A stretch of DNA of 64,000 nucleotides from Phytopseudomonas daroniae (lineage in GTDB: Bacteria > Pseudomonadota > Gammaproteobacteria > Pseudomonadales > Pseudomonadaceae): positions 62,001-126,000 of the forward strand of contig NZ_QJUI01000003.1 in NCBI RefSeq assembly GCF_004327285.1. Reading direction: 5' to 3'. Under the pieces are notes generated by a model, which saw nothing but the letters and a program-made list of their open reading frames with translations, did not search any database and was not told the origin of the DNA. Shown here piece by piece: positions 1-10,546 of the stretch (position 1 is its first letter; every line of letters starts with the position of its first letter). Made by a program: the position numbers and the translations under genes.

Positions 1-497
1 GCGAAAGGCTCGTCGAGAAGGATGAATTTCGGCGAGGTGGCCAGGGCGCGGGCGATTTCCACGCGGCGGCGCTCACCGCCCGACAGGCTCATGCCCAGGT
101 TGTCGCGGATATGGGTGATGTGGAATTCCTGCAGCAGGCTGTCCAGCTCCTGCAGGCGCTGCGCGCGGTTCAGATCCTTGCGCGTTTCCAGGATCGCCAT
201 GATGTTGTCGGACACGCTGAGCTTGCGGAAGATCGACGCTTCCTGGGGCAGGTAGCCGATACCGGCGCGAGCGCGGCCATGCATGGGCTGGTGGCTGACG
301 TCGAGGTCGTCGATCAGCACGCGCCCCTGGTCGGCCCGAACGAGGCCGACGATCATGTAGAAGCAGGTGGTCTTGCCGGCGCCGTTAGGGCCGAGCAGGC
401 CGACGATCTGCCCGCTTTCGATACTCAGGCTGACGTCGCGAACGACCTGACGATCTTTATAGCTTTTGGCCAGGTGCTGGGCTTTCAGGGTGGCCAT
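1..497 (-). CDS. lptB: LPS export ABC transporter ATP-binding protein LptB (3' end outside window)
   Basis: Cytoplasmic ATPase of the LptB2FGC complex, which extracts LPS from the inner membrane and drives it along the LptA bridge. The visible 165 residues carry Walker [10 protein letters not shown] (about 36-44), the signature LSGGERRR (about 138-145) and Walker B ending LLDEPFA at the window edge. The C-terminal third is cut off by the window, not by mutation. The start lies 2 bases after the lptA stop, so it is translated from the lptC-lptA-lptB message. The very close LptB-type signature and the neighbours make the assignment firm. Confidence 0.96.
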   Translation of the reverse strand, partial: MATLKAQHLAKSYKDRQVVRDVSLSIESGQIVGLLGPNGAGKTTCFYMIVGLVRADQGRVLIDDLDVSHQPMHGRARAGIGYLPQEASIFRKLSVSDNIMAILETRKDLNRAQRLQELDSLLQEFHITHIRDNLGMSLSGGERRRVEIARALATSPKFILLDEPF

Positions 498-499
498 CG

Positions 500-1042
500 T
501 TATTGGCCCTGCCCATCGGCGGGTTTGTTCTTCGGCTGGATCACCATGTCGATGCGCGGACGCGGGGTCGACACATTGGTGCCCGTGGCACGGCCCGCGT
601 TGACGATCTGGCGCTGGGTGTCATAGACGATCTTCTCGCCTTCGAAGGTGTTGCCTTCCTGAACGACCTTGGCCTGATCGATCAGTATGATGCGCTCATT
701 GGCCGCAAAGTACTGGATGGTCAGCCCATAAGCCTTGACGATCTGCTTGTCGACCGAGGGTTTCTGTTCGTAGTAGGCGGGCTTGCCCACCGACGTGAAC
801 ACGTCGACATCACCCTGCGCGTTCTGGGTGATGGTGACGGTATCGCCAGTGATTTTCATGGTGCCCTGAGTGATGACGACGTCGCCGCGGTACACCGCTA
901 CGCCTTGTCTGTCGTCCAGCTCAGCACTGTCGGCCTGCACGCGGATCGGTTGATCGCGGTCGCTCGGCAGAGCCCAGGCGCTTGCGCTTCCTAGCGTTGC
1001 GCCGAGGCTGAGAAGTAGGGGGAGGGTTTTAACGAACCTCAT
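500..1042 (-). CDS. lptA: Periplasmic LPS transport protein LptA
   Basis: 180 residues, usual for LptA. An N-terminal Sec signal peptide (residues 1-24, cleavage near SAWA-LPSD) is followed by the OstA-like beta-jellyroll domain with the typical opening [12 protein letters not shown]. LptA forms the periplasmic bridge between LptC and LptD. The start overlaps the end of lptC by 14 bases and the stop is 2 bases before lptB, showing tight translational coupling. A Gln/Pro-rich tail follows the jellyroll. Confidence 0.95.
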   Translation of the reverse strand: MRFVKTLPLLLSLGATLGSASAWALPSDRDQPIRVQADSAELDDRQGVAVYRGDVVITQGTMKITGDTVTITQNAQGDVDVFTSVGKPAYYEQKPSVDKQIVKAYGLTIQYFAANERIILIDQAKVVQEGNTFEGEKIVYDTQRQIVNAGRATGTNVSTPRPRIDMVIQPKNKPADGQGQ

Positions 1043-1598
1043 GCTGGCCTCTTACGTTGGACTGCAGGAGCATCCTGCCGTCATTCAAGTACGCTTTCAT
1101 TCCTTGTGCCGTGGTCACCCCGTTGGCCGCGTCGATTCTAACGGCTTGCTGGGTCTGCGCATATTCCTTCTGTGGGAATACGGTCAGGCGGCTGGTGGTG
1201 AGTATAGTGGTGCGACCTTTGTCATCCGTGCGTTCCACACGCACCTGGTCGATCAGTTCGACCTCGTCACCATCGGGGCCGACTTCACCACGAGCGCTAC
1301 GTACATTCCAGGGAAAGTCGGTGCCGCGGAACAGGCTCATGCGGGGCTCGGTCAGCAGGGTGACGTCAGTACTCTGCACGTGTTCGAGCAGGTCGCTGGT
1401 CATGTCGCTCTGCACTTTGCCATCGGGCAGGTACTGTACGCTGTGGGCGTTGATCGCGTAGAAGTCGATGGGGTTGTCCGGGCCGCTATGCTGCGGGCTG
1501 CTGGAGAAACTGTCCGGGTTGATGTTCCAGTAGCCGGCGGCGGCCAGCAGCAGGGCACCAAGGGTCAGCAGGGCGGGTGTGATGAATTTGCGCAGCAT
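1029..1598 (-). CDS. lptC: LPS export protein LptC
   Basis: 189 residues. One N-terminal membrane anchor (about residues 7-24) precedes a periplasmic jellyroll (YrbK/LptC family) that receives LPS from LptBFG and hands it to LptA. The residues DFYAINAHSVQYLPDGK are typical of the family. It lies 10 bases downstream of kdsC and overlaps lptA by 14 bases, in the conserved kdsD-kdsC-lptC-lptA-lptB order. Confidence 0.94.
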   Translation of the reverse strand: MLRKFITPALLTLGALLLAAAGYWNINPDSFSSSPQHSGPDNPIDFYAINAHSVQYLPDGKVQSDMTSDLLEHVQSTDVTLLTEPRMSLFRGTDFPWNVRSARGEVGPDGDEVELIDQVRVERTDDKGRTTILTTSRLTVFPQKEYAQTQQAVRIDAANGVTTAQGMKAYLNDGRMLLQSNVRGQHEVR

Positions 1599-1607
1599 CG
1601 GCAGGCC

Positions 1608-2132
1608 CTAGAGGTAGGCGGATTGGGCGGCTTCGAGAGTGCCCTGGCCGCGCATGATCAGTTCGCAGAATTCGCGGGCCGCACCTTCACCGCCGCGCGC
1701 CTGAGTGACGCCATGGGCATGCTCGCGTACGAAACCGTTGCCACTGGCTACCGCCATGCCCAGGCCGACTCGGCGAATCACCGGCAGATCCGGCAGGTCA
1801 TCGCCCAGGTAAGCCACTTGTTCGTAGCTCAGGCCAAGTTCGGCGAGCAACTCGTCGAGCACGTCGAGTTTGTCTTCGCGGCCCTGGTACAGGTGCTGGA
1901 TACCCAGGTTCTGTGCACGGCGCTCGACCACGGGCGTCTTGCGGCCGCTGATGATGGCGGTGCGTACTCCCGAGTTGATCAGCATCTTGATGCCCTGACC
2001 GTCCAGGGTATTGAAGGTCTTGAACTCGCTGCCGTCGACGAGAAAGTACAGCTTGCCGTCGGTGAGTACGCCGTCGACATCGAAGATGGCCAGTTTGATT
2101 GCGCGCGCGCGCTGCAGCAGGTCGCTCATCAC
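1608..2132 (-). CDS. kdsC: 3-deoxy-D-manno-octulosonate-8-phosphate phosphatase KdsC
   Basis: Dephosphorylates Kdo-8-phosphate to Kdo for lipid A core assembly. 174 residues, the size of the tetrameric HAD phosphatase KdsC. HAD motif I is DVDGVLTDG near residue 19, motif II is IISGRK, and motif IV is LGDDLPDLPV. No cap domain is present, as expected. The start overlaps the kdsD stop by 4 bases. Confidence 0.95.
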   Translation of the reverse strand: MMSDLLQRARAIKLAIFDVDGVLTDGKLYFLVDGSEFKTFNTLDGQGIKMLINSGVRTAIISGRKTPVVERRAQNLGIQHLYQGREDKLDVLDELLAELGLSYEQVAYLGDDLPDLPVIRRVGLGMAVASGNGFVREHAHGVTQARGGEGAAREFCELIMRGQGTLEAAQSAYL

Positions 2133-3103
2133 ATCACCCCCGCGCGCAGCAGGTCGCCAAGGTTGAAGGCACCAACCGGGCGCCCGCTGGTATCCACCAC
2201 GACCAGTGCACTGATCTTGTTGTCTTCCATTATCTTCAGGGCCTCGGCGGCGAGCATGTCGGCACGGGCGGTTTTGCCGTGCGGGGTCATGACGTCGTCG
2301 ATGCGTGCATCACGCACGTCGACGCCTTTATCCAGAGCGCGGCGCAGATCGCCGTCGGTGAAGATCCCGGCGAGCCGGCCATCGGCTTCCAGTACGGCGG
2401 TCATGCCCAGGCCTTTCTGGGTCATTTCCAGCAGTGCATCGCGCAGGCTGGTGCCGCGCCTGACCTGAGGCAGGCTGTCGCCCGTGTGCATGACATTCTC
2501 GACCTTGAGCAGCAGGCGCCGACCCAGAGCGCCACCTGGATGGGAGAAGGCGAAATCTTCGGCGGTGAAGCCACGAGCTTCCAGCAGCGCGATGGCCAGG
2601 GCGTCGCCCAGTACCAGTGAAGCGGTAGTGGAGGAGGTCGGCGCCAGATTGAGCGGGCAGGCTTCCTTGGCTACGCGGGTGTCGAGGTTCACTTCGGCAG
2701 CCTTGGACAGCGGCGACTCCGGGTTGCCGGTCATGCTGATCAGGGTGATGCCGAGGCGTTTGATCAACGGCAGCAGGGTAACGATCTCTGCCGTGGAACC
2801 CGAGTTGGACAGGGCGAGTACCACGTCGTCACGGGTGATCATGCCCATGTCGCCGTGGCTGGCTTCTGCAGGGTGCACGAAAAAAGCAGTGGTGCCGGTG
2901 CTGGCCAGGGTGGCGGCGATCTTGTTGCCGATATGCCCGGATTTGCCCATGCCGACCACGACCACGCGGCCCTTGCTGGCCAGGATCAACTCGCAAGCCT
3001 TGACGAAATTGGCGTCGATACGGGGCAACAGCTCTTGTACCGCCTCGATTTCGAGGCGGATGGTGCGTTGGGCGGAATCAATCAGGTCGCGGGTCTGGTT
3101 CAT
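2129..3103 (-). CDS. kdsD: D-arabinose 5-phosphate isomerase KdsD
   Basis: Converts ribulose 5-phosphate to arabinose 5-phosphate, the first Kdo-specific step. An N-terminal SIS sugar-isomerase domain (about residues 20-170, with GMGKSGHIGNKIA and SNSGSTAEI) is followed by two CBS domains, the last ending KISALVVVD. The frame is open further upstream to 3169, but the extra 22 residues are hydrophobic and not conserved. The start at 3103 (MNQTRDLIDSAQRTI) gives the family length of 324 residues. A TATAAT hexamer on the minus strand at 3138-3143 could be the -10 element for this gene cluster. Confidence 0.94.
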   Translation of the reverse strand: MNQTRDLIDSAQRTIRLEIEAVQELLPRIDANFVKACELILASKGRVVVVGMGKSGHIGNKIAATLASTGTTAFFVHPAEASHGDMGMITRDDVVLALSNSGSTAEIVTLLPLIKRLGITLISMTGNPESPLSKAAEVNLDTRVAKEACPLNLAPTSSTTASLVLGDALAIALLEARGFTAEDFAFSHPGGALGRRLLLKVENVMHTGDSLPQVRRGTSLRDALLEMTQKGLGMTAVLEADGRLAGIFTDGDLRRALDKGVDVRDARIDDVMTPHGKTARADMLAAEALKIMEDNKISALVVVDTSGRPVGAFNLGDLLRAGVM

Positions 3104-3230
3104 GCTTGGCTTGGGCTGCTGGACAAAAAAGACGGGGATTATAACGGGAAAGACTACAGGACTCATCATCCATGGCGCCGAGGTGAAACGGCAAAGCTGT
3201 CACAAGCCTGAACGGTCAGGGTGCTCGGCT

Positions 3231-3259
3231 TTGGCGGGTAATGAGGCAAATGCTATAGT
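3231..3259 (+). promoter_or_regulatory. Sigma70-type promoter for the mla operon
   Basis: A -35 hexamer TTGGCG (3231-3236) is followed after exactly 17 bases by a -10 hexamer TATAGT (3254-3259), about 94 bases upstream of mlaF. It sits in the divergent kdsD/mlaF intergenic region. Assigned from consensus similarity only. Confidence 0.6.
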
Positions 3260-3352
3260 CCGCAGCCATTTTTGGCTCGTATGGCCGATCGCCGTGCCCT
3301 TATCCCGATGCAGGGCATCTGATTAGGCAAGGCAGTACGTAATGGAGTTCCG

Positions 3353-4162
3353 ATGAGCGCCGAAAATCAGTACGCGGTCGAGCTTAAGAACGTAAGTTTT
3401 CAGCGCGGCGAGCGGCACATCTTCAAGAACGTCGATATACGCATCCCGAGGGGCAAGGTCACCGGGATCATGGGCCCCTCCGGCTGTGGCAAGACCACAC
3501 TGTTACGGCTGATCGCCGCCGAGTTGCGGCCAAGCGCGGGCGAAATCCACGTCAACGGCCTGAACCTCCCCGATCTGTCGCGCAGCGAGCTGTTCGACAT
3601 GCGCAAGCAGATGGGCGTGCTGTTCCAGAGCGGTGCGCTGTTCACCGACCTCGACGTGTTCGAAAACGTGGCATTTCCGCTGCGCGTGCATACGCAACTG
3701 CCCGAGGAAATGATTCGTGACATTGTTCTGATGAAGCTGCAAGCGGTTGGCTTGCGTGGCGCCATCGAGTTGATGCCCGATGAACTCTCCGGTGGTATGA
3801 AGCGGCGTGTGGCGCTGGCCCGGGCAATCGCCCTGGATCCGCAGATACTCATGTATGACGAGCCGTTCGTCGGGCAGGATCCCATCGCCATGGGCGTGCT
3901 GGTGCGCTTGATTCGTTTGCTCAACGATGCCCTGGGCATTACCAGTATCGTGGTGTCTCACGATCTGGCGGAGACGGCGAGCATCGCCGATTACATCTAT
4001 GTCGTCGGTGACAGTCAGGTTCTGGGCCAGGGAACGCCGGCCGAGCTGCGTGACTCCGAAAATCCACAGGTGCGTCAGTTCATGCAGGGCACGCCGGACG
4101 GGCCGGTTCCTTTTCATTTTCAAGCGCCGAGCTACCGCGACGATCTACTGGGGGGGCGCTGA
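3353..4162 (+). CDS. mlaF: Phospholipid transport ATPase MlaF (Ttg2A)
   Basis: ATPase of the inner-membrane MlaFEDB complex that maintains outer-membrane lipid asymmetry (called ttg2 in P. putida for its link to toluene tolerance). 269 residues. Walker A is GPSGCGKTT (41-49), the signature is LSGGMKRR, and Walker B is [12 protein letters not shown], the MlaF-type variant. GGAG lies 5 bases before the start. The stop shares a base with the start of mlaE. Confidence 0.96.
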   Translation: MSAENQYAVELKNVSFQRGERHIFKNVDIRIPRGKVTGIMGPSGCGKTTLLRLIAAELRPSAGEIHVNGLNLPDLSRSELFDMRKQMGVLFQSGALFTDLDVFENVAFPLRVHTQLPEEMIRDIVLMKLQAVGLRGAIELMPDELSGGMKRRVALARAIALDPQILMYDEPFVGQDPIAMGVLVRLIRLLNDALGITSIVVSHDLAETASIADYIYVVGDSQVLGQGTPAELRDSENPQVRQFMQGTPDGPVPFHFQAPSYRDDLLGGR

Positions 4163-4959
4163 TGCGCAGGACATCTTCACTCGAACGCGTGCGCCTGTTC
4201 GGGCGTGCGGGTATCGACGTGGTCGCCACGCTGGGGCGTTCGACGGTCTTTCTGCTGCGCGCACTGTTCGGGCGTGGCACATCGGGCCATTCGCTGCAGC
4301 TTTTGATCAAGCAGCTGTATTCGGTGGGTGTGCTGTCCCTGGCGATCATCGTGGTTTCCGGTCTGTTCATCGGCATGGTGCTATCGCTGCAGGGTTTCAG
4401 CATTCTCGCCAAATACGGCTCCGAGCAGGCGGTGGGGCAGATGGTCGCCCTGACCTTGTTGCGTGAACTGGGGCCGGTGGTCACCGCGCTACTGTTCGCC
4501 GGCCGTGCCGGCTCGGCGTTGACTGCCGAGATCGGCAACATGAAATCAACCGAGCAGTTGTCGAGCCTGGCGATGATCGGTGTCGACCCGCTCAAGCACA
4601 TCGTCGCGCCGCGTCTGTGGGCCGGTTTCATTTCCATGCCACTGCTGACGATGATCTTCAGCGTGGTCGGTATCTGGGGCGGCGCGATGGTCGCCATCGA
4701 CTGGCTGGGCGTTTACGAAGGCTCGTTCTGGGCCAACATGCAAAACAGCGTTTCGTTCCGCGAAGACGTGCTCAACGGGATAATCAAAAGCCTGGTCTTC
4801 GCCTTCGTCGTCACCTGGATCGCCGTGTTCCAGGGTTACGACTGCGAGCCGACCTCGGAAGGCATCAGCCGCGCGACCACCCGAACGGTGGTGTATGCCT
4901 CGCTGGCCGTATTGGGGCTGGATTTCATTCTGACCGCTTTGATGTTTGGAGATTTCTGA
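4162..4959 (+). CDS. mlaE: Phospholipid transport permease MlaE (Ttg2B)
   Basis: 265-residue MlaE-family integral membrane protein with about five or six hydrophobic segments, the conserved [19 protein letters not shown] loop and an EIGNMK motif. It dimerises with MlaF beneath it and the MlaD hexamer above. It overlaps mlaF by one base (the A of its ATG) and mlaD by one base. Function follows from the family and the complete operon. Confidence 0.95.
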   Translation: MRRTSSLERVRLFGRAGIDVVATLGRSTVFLLRALFGRGTSGHSLQLLIKQLYSVGVLSLAIIVVSGLFIGMVLSLQGFSILAKYGSEQAVGQMVALTLLRELGPVVTALLFAGRAGSALTAEIGNMKSTEQLSSLAMIGVDPLKHIVAPRLWAGFISMPLLTMIFSVVGIWGGAMVAIDWLGVYEGSFWANMQNSVSFREDVLNGIIKSLVFAFVVTWIAVFQGYDCEPTSEGISRATTRTVVYASLAVLGLDFILTALMFGDF

Positions 4960-5432
4960 TGCAAAACCGCACGATGGAAATCGGTGTCGGCCTGTTCCTC
5001 CTGGCTGGCTTGCTGGCCCTGCTGTTGCTGGCCCTGCGGGTCAGCGGTCTGGCGCCCGGCAACACCGTCGACACCTACAAGGTCTATGCGCACTTTGACA
5101 ATATCGCCGGCCTCACCATGCGCGCCAAAGTGACCATGGCGGGCGTGAGCATTGGCCGCGTAACGGCGATCGATCTGGATCGTGACAGCTACACCGGGCG
5201 CGTAACGATGGAACTCGACGGCAGCGTCGACAATCTTCCGGTGGATTCCACCGCGTCGATCCTGACCGCTGGCCTGCTCGGTGAAAAGTATGTGGGGATC
5301 AGCGTCGGTGGCGACGAAGAGTTGCTGGCCGATGGCGGAACCATTCATGACACCCAGTCTTCTCTGGTACTCGAAGACCTGATTGGCAAATTTCTGCTCA
5401 ATTCGGTCAACAGGGATCAGGACAGCCAATGA
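4959..5432 (+). CDS. mlaD: MCE-domain phospholipid transport protein MlaD (Ttg2C)
   Basis: 157 residues. An N-terminal membrane anchor (about 7-27, followed by LRVSGL) precedes one MCE domain (about 38-115, containing FDNIAGLTMRAKVTMAGVSIG). MlaD forms a hexameric ring with a hydrophobic pore in the periplasm. The start at 4959 ([11 protein letters not shown]) overlaps the mlaE stop by one base. The frame stays open upstream inside mlaE, but that sequence is not conserved. Confidence 0.95.
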   Translation: MQNRTMEIGVGLFLLAGLLALLLLALRVSGLAPGNTVDTYKVYAHFDNIAGLTMRAKVTMAGVSIGRVTAIDLDRDSYTGRVTMELDGSVDNLPVDSTASILTAGLLGEKYVGISVGGDEELLADGGTIHDTQSSLVLEDLIGKFLLNSVNRDQDSQ

Positions 5433-6076
5433 GGTACCCGATGATGATCAAGACCGTGCGTAACAGCCTTGTCGCCCTGCTGGCCGCGCTACCATTGCTG
5501 GCTGTGGCCGCGCCTGCCGCCCATGAAGTGGTGCAGGAAACCACCGAGACCCTCCTGGCCGACCTCAAGGCCAACAAGGAGGAGTACCGCAGCAACCCGG
5601 ATGCCTTCTACAACTCGCTCAACGAGATTCTTGGTCCGGTGGTGGATGTCGATGGCGTGTCCCGCAGCGTGATGACGGTGCGCTACTCGCGTAATGCCAC
5701 GCCTGAACAGATGACTCGTTTCCAGGAGAACTTCAAGCGCAGCCTGATGCAGTTCTATGGCAACGCGCTGCTCGAGTACAACAACCAGGACATCCGTGTG
5801 CTTCCGGTTTCCGGCAAACCGGATCCGCAGCGTACCTCGGTCAACATGGAGATCCGCGATGGCAAAGGTACGGTCTATCCGTTGTCCTACACCATGGTTG
5901 CCATGGACGGAACCTGGAAGCTGCGTAACGTGGTGATCAATGGCATCAACGTCGGCAAGCTGTTCCGTGACCAGTTCGCCCAGTCGATGCAGAACAACCG
6001 CAACGATCTGGACAAGGTCATCGACTCTTGGGCCGACACCGTCGCCAGGGCACGTCAGGCTCGGGGGGCGTCGTGA
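5429..6076 (+). CDS. mlaC: Periplasmic phospholipid-binding protein MlaC (Ttg2D)
   Basis: 215 residues with a Sec signal peptide (cleavage near LAVAAPA) and the MlaC/Tol fold. MlaC carries a phospholipid between the outer-membrane MlaA complex and MlaFEDB. The family stretch FRDQFAQSMQNNRNDLDKVI is close to the C terminus. The ATG at 5429 overlaps the mlaD stop. A second possible ATG is at 5441 (MMIKTVRN); either leaves the signal peptide intact. Confidence 0.93.
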   Translation: MRYPMMIKTVRNSLVALLAALPLLAVAAPAAHEVVQETTETLLADLKANKEEYRSNPDAFYNSLNEILGPVVDVDGVSRSVMTVRYSRNATPEQMTRFQENFKRSLMQFYGNALLEYNNQDIRVLPVSGKPDPQRTSVNMEIRDGKGTVYPLSYTMVAMDGTWKLRNVVINGINVGKLFRDQFAQSMQNNRNDLDKVIDSWADTVARARQARGAS

Positions 6077-6381
6077 GTTCAGCGGCTATCGTCGAACAGG
6101 CACCGGGATTACTGGCGCTTTCCGGCGTGCTCGACTATCGGAGTGGTCCTGCCCTGCGTGAGCAGGGCGGTCGCCTGATCCGCGCCACCCAGGCGTCTAC
6201 CTGTGTGGTCGATTGCTCTGCAGTGGAAAAGTCCAGCAGCGTCGGCCTGTCTCTGCTGCTTTCTTATACCCGCGACGCCCAGGCCGCCGGTAAAGCGTTG
6301 AGCATTCGCAGTCTGCCCCAGGACATGAGTGGGATCGCCAAGGTGTGTGAGTTGCATCATGTGCTGCCTCTGGAGGCCTGA
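6073..6381 (+). CDS. mlaB: STAS-domain protein MlaB
   Basis: 102-residue cytoplasmic STAS protein that binds MlaF and supports assembly and activity of the transporter. It has the STAS core VVDCSAVEKSSSVGLSLLL, with the serine/threonine-rich loop at the position that contacts MlaF. It starts at GTG 6073, overlapping the mlaC stop by 4 bases. It closes the mlaFEDCB operon. Confidence 0.92.
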   Translation: MSSAAIVEQAPGLLALSGVLDYRSGPALREQGGRLIRATQASTCVVDCSAVEKSSSVGLSLLLSYTRDAQAAGKALSIRSLPQDMSGIAKVCELHHVLPLEA

Positions 6382-6695
6382 GAACGTTCTCCGAGCCCGG
6401 CGATCACCTTCGGGCGCTGCGGCTCGTTACCGAGAATTTCTCCCGAAAAGCATTTGTGGTCTGTCGTCCCTGGTGGCCATCCTTCGGATCATCGCGAGCG
6501 ACGTCAGAAATCGCTCCCGGCGATTTTTTGGTATGATGCCCGCCCCATGTCTACAGGCTCGTGTCGCGTGCCGCAGGCGGATCGTGCAACCAGCGTCATC
6601 GCTGCCTGACCTTCCCCGCAACCGTTGGCCGAACACTGTATACAGACGTCGCCGTGCGACGTTCACGCTTACTGAATACGTTGTCGAGGTTGAGC
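6382..6695 (+). other. 314-base intergenic region upstream of ibaG
   Basis: No convincing gene on either strand. A TATGAT hexamer at 6532-6537 could be a -10 element for the ibaG-murA-hisG unit, but I see no clear -35 at the right distance. No hairpin followed by a T-run is visible after mlaB, so read-through from the mla operon is possible. Confidence 0.4.
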
Positions 6696-6935
6696 ATGCA
6701 GGCCCTTGAGGTAAAAAGTTTCTTGGAGACCAAACTGCCGGATACTCAGGTAGAGGTCGACGGCGAAGGCTGCAACTTCCAGCTCAATCTGATCAGCGAC
6801 GAGCTGGCCGCGCTCAGCCCGGTCAAACGCCAGCAGCAAATCTACGCTCACCTGAATCCCTGGATCGCCGATGGCAGCATCCACGCCGTGAGCATGAAAT
6901 TTTTCAGCCGTGCCGATTGGGCCGCTCGTTCCTGA
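6696..6935 (+). CDS. ibaG: BolA-family protein IbaG (YrbA)
   Basis: 79-residue BolA/IbaG protein; the family partners monothiol glutaredoxins in Fe-S and acid-stress physiology. The signature is VDGEGCNFQLNLIS, with the invariant region HAVSMKF near the C terminus. GAGG precedes the ATG at 6696. The frame is open upstream, but only this start gives the family length. It lies 15 bases before murA, as in other pseudomonads. Confidence 0.93.
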   Translation: MQALEVKSFLETKLPDTQVEVDGEGCNFQLNLISDELAALSPVKRQQQIYAHLNPWIADGSIHAVSMKFFSRADWAARS

Positions 6936-8216
<1,281 letters not shown>

Positions 8217-8220
8217 CCAC

Positions 8221-8856
8221 ATGCTGACCATCGCCCTGTCCAAAGGCCGTATTCTCGATGACACCCTGCCGCTGCTCGCGGCGGCAGGCATCGTGCCGAC
8301 CGAGAATCCGGACAAGAGTCGCAAGCTGATCATCCCGACCACCCAGGATGACGTGCGTCTGCTGATCGTGCGGGCCACCGACGTGCCGACCTATGTCGAG
8401 CACGGCGCTGCCGATCTTGGCGTCGCCGGCAAGGACGTGCTGCTCGAATACGGTGGCCAGGGGCTCTACGAGCCACTGGATCTGCGTATTGCCCGCTGCA
8501 AGCTGATGACCGCTGGTGCGGTTGGCGCGGCCGAACCCAAAGGCCGCCTGCGCGTGGCCACCAAGTTCGTCAACGTCGCCAAGCGCTACTACGCCGAGCA
8601 GGGCCGTCAGGTCGATATCATCAAGCTGTACGGCTCGATGGAGTTGGCGCCGCTGGTGGGCCTGGCCGACAAGATCATCGACGTGGTCGACACCGGTAAC
8701 ACCCTGCGCGCCAATGGTCTGGAAGCCCAGGAACTGATCGCTCATATCAGCTCGCGCCTGGTGGTCAACAAGGCCTCGATGAAGATGCAGCATGGCCGCA
8801 TCCAGGCACTGATCGACACACTGCGTGAAGCGGTCGAGACGCACCATCCGCATTGA
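8221..8856 (+). CDS. hisG: ATP phosphoribosyltransferase HisG, short form
   Basis: First step of histidine synthesis. At 211 residues this is the short form lacking the C-terminal histidine-binding domain, and such enzymes need the HisZ regulatory subunit, which is not in this window. Start [11 protein letters not shown] at 8221; the PRPP loop is [13 protein letters not shown]. It sits 4 bases after murA and is presumably co-transcribed with it. Confidence 0.96.
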   Translation: MLTIALSKGRILDDTLPLLAAAGIVPTENPDKSRKLIIPTTQDDVRLLIVRATDVPTYVEHGAADLGVAGKDVLLEYGGQGLYEPLDLRIARCKLMTAGAVGAAEPKGRLRVATKFVNVAKRYYAEQGRQVDIIKLYGSMELAPLVGLADKIIDVVDTGNTLRANGLEAQELIAHISSRLVVNKASMKMQHGRIQALIDTLREAVETHHPH

Positions 8857-8947
8857 CCCTCTCCCCGCGCGGCTTCGCGGTCGCGCAACGCCTATCCGTG
8901 TCAAGTTCTCAGGTGCCCGCACGGTGGGCTTGCTACGCTAGCGGCGC

Positions 8948-9094
8948 CTGAGAGCCTGTCCAATGTCTGCTGCGCTTCGGCCCTGCGGCGTTAAAAACAG
9001 GCTCGGAATGCTCATTTACTGCAGTAAACTCCGCTTCCTCGCCTGTTTTTGCCTTGCATTGCTCTAGCTCGCGAGACCTTGAACAGGCTCTGAG
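8948..9094. repeat. MITE-like intergenic element 1 (hisG/hisD)
   Basis: About 147 bp with nested symmetry. The outer ends CTGAGAGCCTGT (8948-8959) and, inverted, ACAGGCTCTGAG (9083-9094) match at 11 of 12. An inner pair, AAAAACAGGC and GCCTGTTTTT, encloses the near-palindrome TTTACTGCAGTAAA. Sequence around GCGGCGTTAAAAAC and AATGCTCATTTAC is shared with the element at 20851-21018. No ORF. It separates hisG from hisD, so hisD may need its own promoter. Confidence 0.7.
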
Positions 9095-9122
9095 AACACG
9101 CCATCCAGATGAGGCTCTAGCT

Positions 9123-10433
9123 ATGACCGCTCCCGTTGCCATCCGCCGACTCAATGCCGCTGATCAGGATTTCGCGCGCCATCTGGATCATCTGCTGAGC
9201 TGGGAAAGCGTCTCGGACGACGGCGTCAATCAGCGCGTACTGGACATCATCAAGACCGTGCGTGAGCGCGGCGATGCGGCGCTGGTCGAGTTCACCCAGC
9301 GTTTCGATGCGCTGGAAGTGGCGTCCATGGCCGACCTGATCCTGCCGCGCGAGCGCCTCGAGCTGGCGCTGACCCGTATTACCGCCGAGCAGCGCCAGGC
9401 GCTGGAAATCGCCGCCGAGCGGGTGCGCAGCTACCACGAGAAACAGAAGCAGGACTCCTGGACGTACACCGAGGCCGACGGCACGGTGCTCGGGCAGAAG
9501 GTCACACCGCTGGATCGTGCAGGCCTGTACGTGCCCGGCGGCAAAGCGTCCTACCCGTCCTCGGTGTTGATGAATGCCATTCCGGCCAAGGTCGCCGGGG
9601 TGCCGGAAGTAGTCATGGTGGTGCCGACGCCGCGTGGCGAGATCAATGAGATCGTCCTTGCCGCGGCGGCGATTGCCGGCGTCGACCGGGTGTTCACCAT
9701 CGGCGGCGCCCAGGCCGTCGCCGCACTGGCCTATGGCACCGAAAGCGTGCCGCCGGTGGACAAGATCGTCGGCCCGGGCAACATCTATGTGGCCACCGCC
9801 AAGCGCCATGTGTTCGGCAAGGTCGGTATCGACATGATCGCCGGGCCTTCGGAAATCCTCGTGGTCTGCGACGGCCAGACCGACCCGGACTGGATCGCCA
9901 TGGATCTGTTCTCCCAGGCCGAACATGACGAAGACGCCCAGTCGATCCTGGTCAGCCCGGATGCGGCGTTCCTCGACAAGGTCGCCGAGAGCATCACTCG
10001 TCTGCTGCCGAGCCTGGAGCGTGAAGCGATTGCCCGTACCTCCATCGAGGGCCGTGGCGCGCTGATTCAGGTTGCCGATATGGCCCAGGCCATCGAGGTG
10101 GCCAACCGTATCGCGCCCGAGCACCTGGAACTTTCGGTCGAGAACCCCGAACAGTACCTGCCGCAGATCCGCCACGCGGGCGCCATCTTCATGGGGCGTT
10201 ATACCGCCGAAGCGCTGGGTGATTACTGCGCTGGGCCGAACCACGTATTGCCGACATCGGGCACTGCGCGTTTCTCCTCGCCATTGGGGGTCTACGACTT
10301 CCAGAAGCGTTCGTCGATCATCCATTGTTCGGCCGAAGGTGCTTCCGAGCTCGGCAAGGTGGCCTCGGTGCTGGCCCGCGGCGAGTCGCTGACCGCCCAT
10401 GCCCGTAGCGCCGAGTACCGCATTAAAAAGTGA
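9123..10433 (+). CDS. hisD: Histidinol dehydrogenase HisD
   Basis: Zinc-dependent enzyme oxidising L-histidinol to histidine in two NAD steps. 436 residues from ATG 9123 ([14 protein letters not shown]). Visible family motifs are [39 protein letters not shown] and [10 protein letters not shown] (zinc and catalytic region), plus the Gly/Pro-rich [14 protein letters not shown]. The frame is open upstream to 9054, but that part lies in the repeat element and is not conserved. Confidence 0.96.
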   Translation: MTAPVAIRRLNAADQDFARHLDHLLSWESVSDDGVNQRVLDIIKTVRERGDAALVEFTQRFDALEVASMADLILPRERLELALTRITAEQRQALEIAAERVRSYHEKQKQDSWTYTEADGTVLGQKVTPLDRAGLYVPGGKASYPSSVLMNAIPAKVAGVPEVVMVVPTPRGEINEIVLAAAAIAGVDRVFTIGGAQAVAALAYGTESVPPVDKIVGPGNIYVATAKRHVFGKVGIDMIAGPSEILVVCDGQTDPDWIAMDLFSQAEHDEDAQSILVSPDAAFLDKVAESITRLLPSLEREAIARTSIEGRGALIQVADMAQAIEVANRIAPEHLELSVENPEQYLPQIRHAGAIFMGRYTAEALGDYCAGPNHVLPTSGTARFSSPLGVYDFQKRSSIIHCSAEGASELGKVASVLARGESLTAHARSAEYRIKK

Positions 10434-10445
10434 TAGCTGGTTGTA

Positions 10446-10472
10446 GGGTGGACGACGCTTTTCTCGTCCACC
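10446..10472. repeat. Short hairpin repeat with GTAGGGTGGA-type left arm
   Basis: GGTGGACGA (10447-10455) and TCGTCCACC (10464-10472) form a perfect 9-bp stem with an 8-base loop between hisD and hisC. The left arm opening GTAGGGTGGAC recurs at 30613-30623, suggesting a dispersed intergenic repeat. No T-run follows, so it is not an obvious terminator. Confidence 0.5.
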
Positions 10473-10546
10473 GTTTCGTCCGCCGGAAAATGCTGCGCGG
10501 TTTTTTACTCTACGCATACTGAACAATTTCGAGGAGAGAAGGGCAG

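Noticed and set aside
1041..2468. Long open frame (475 codons) on the plus strand
   Set aside because: It is antisense to lptC, kdsC and kdsD, which are clear; it arises from high GC third positions and has no ribosome site or recognisable domain.
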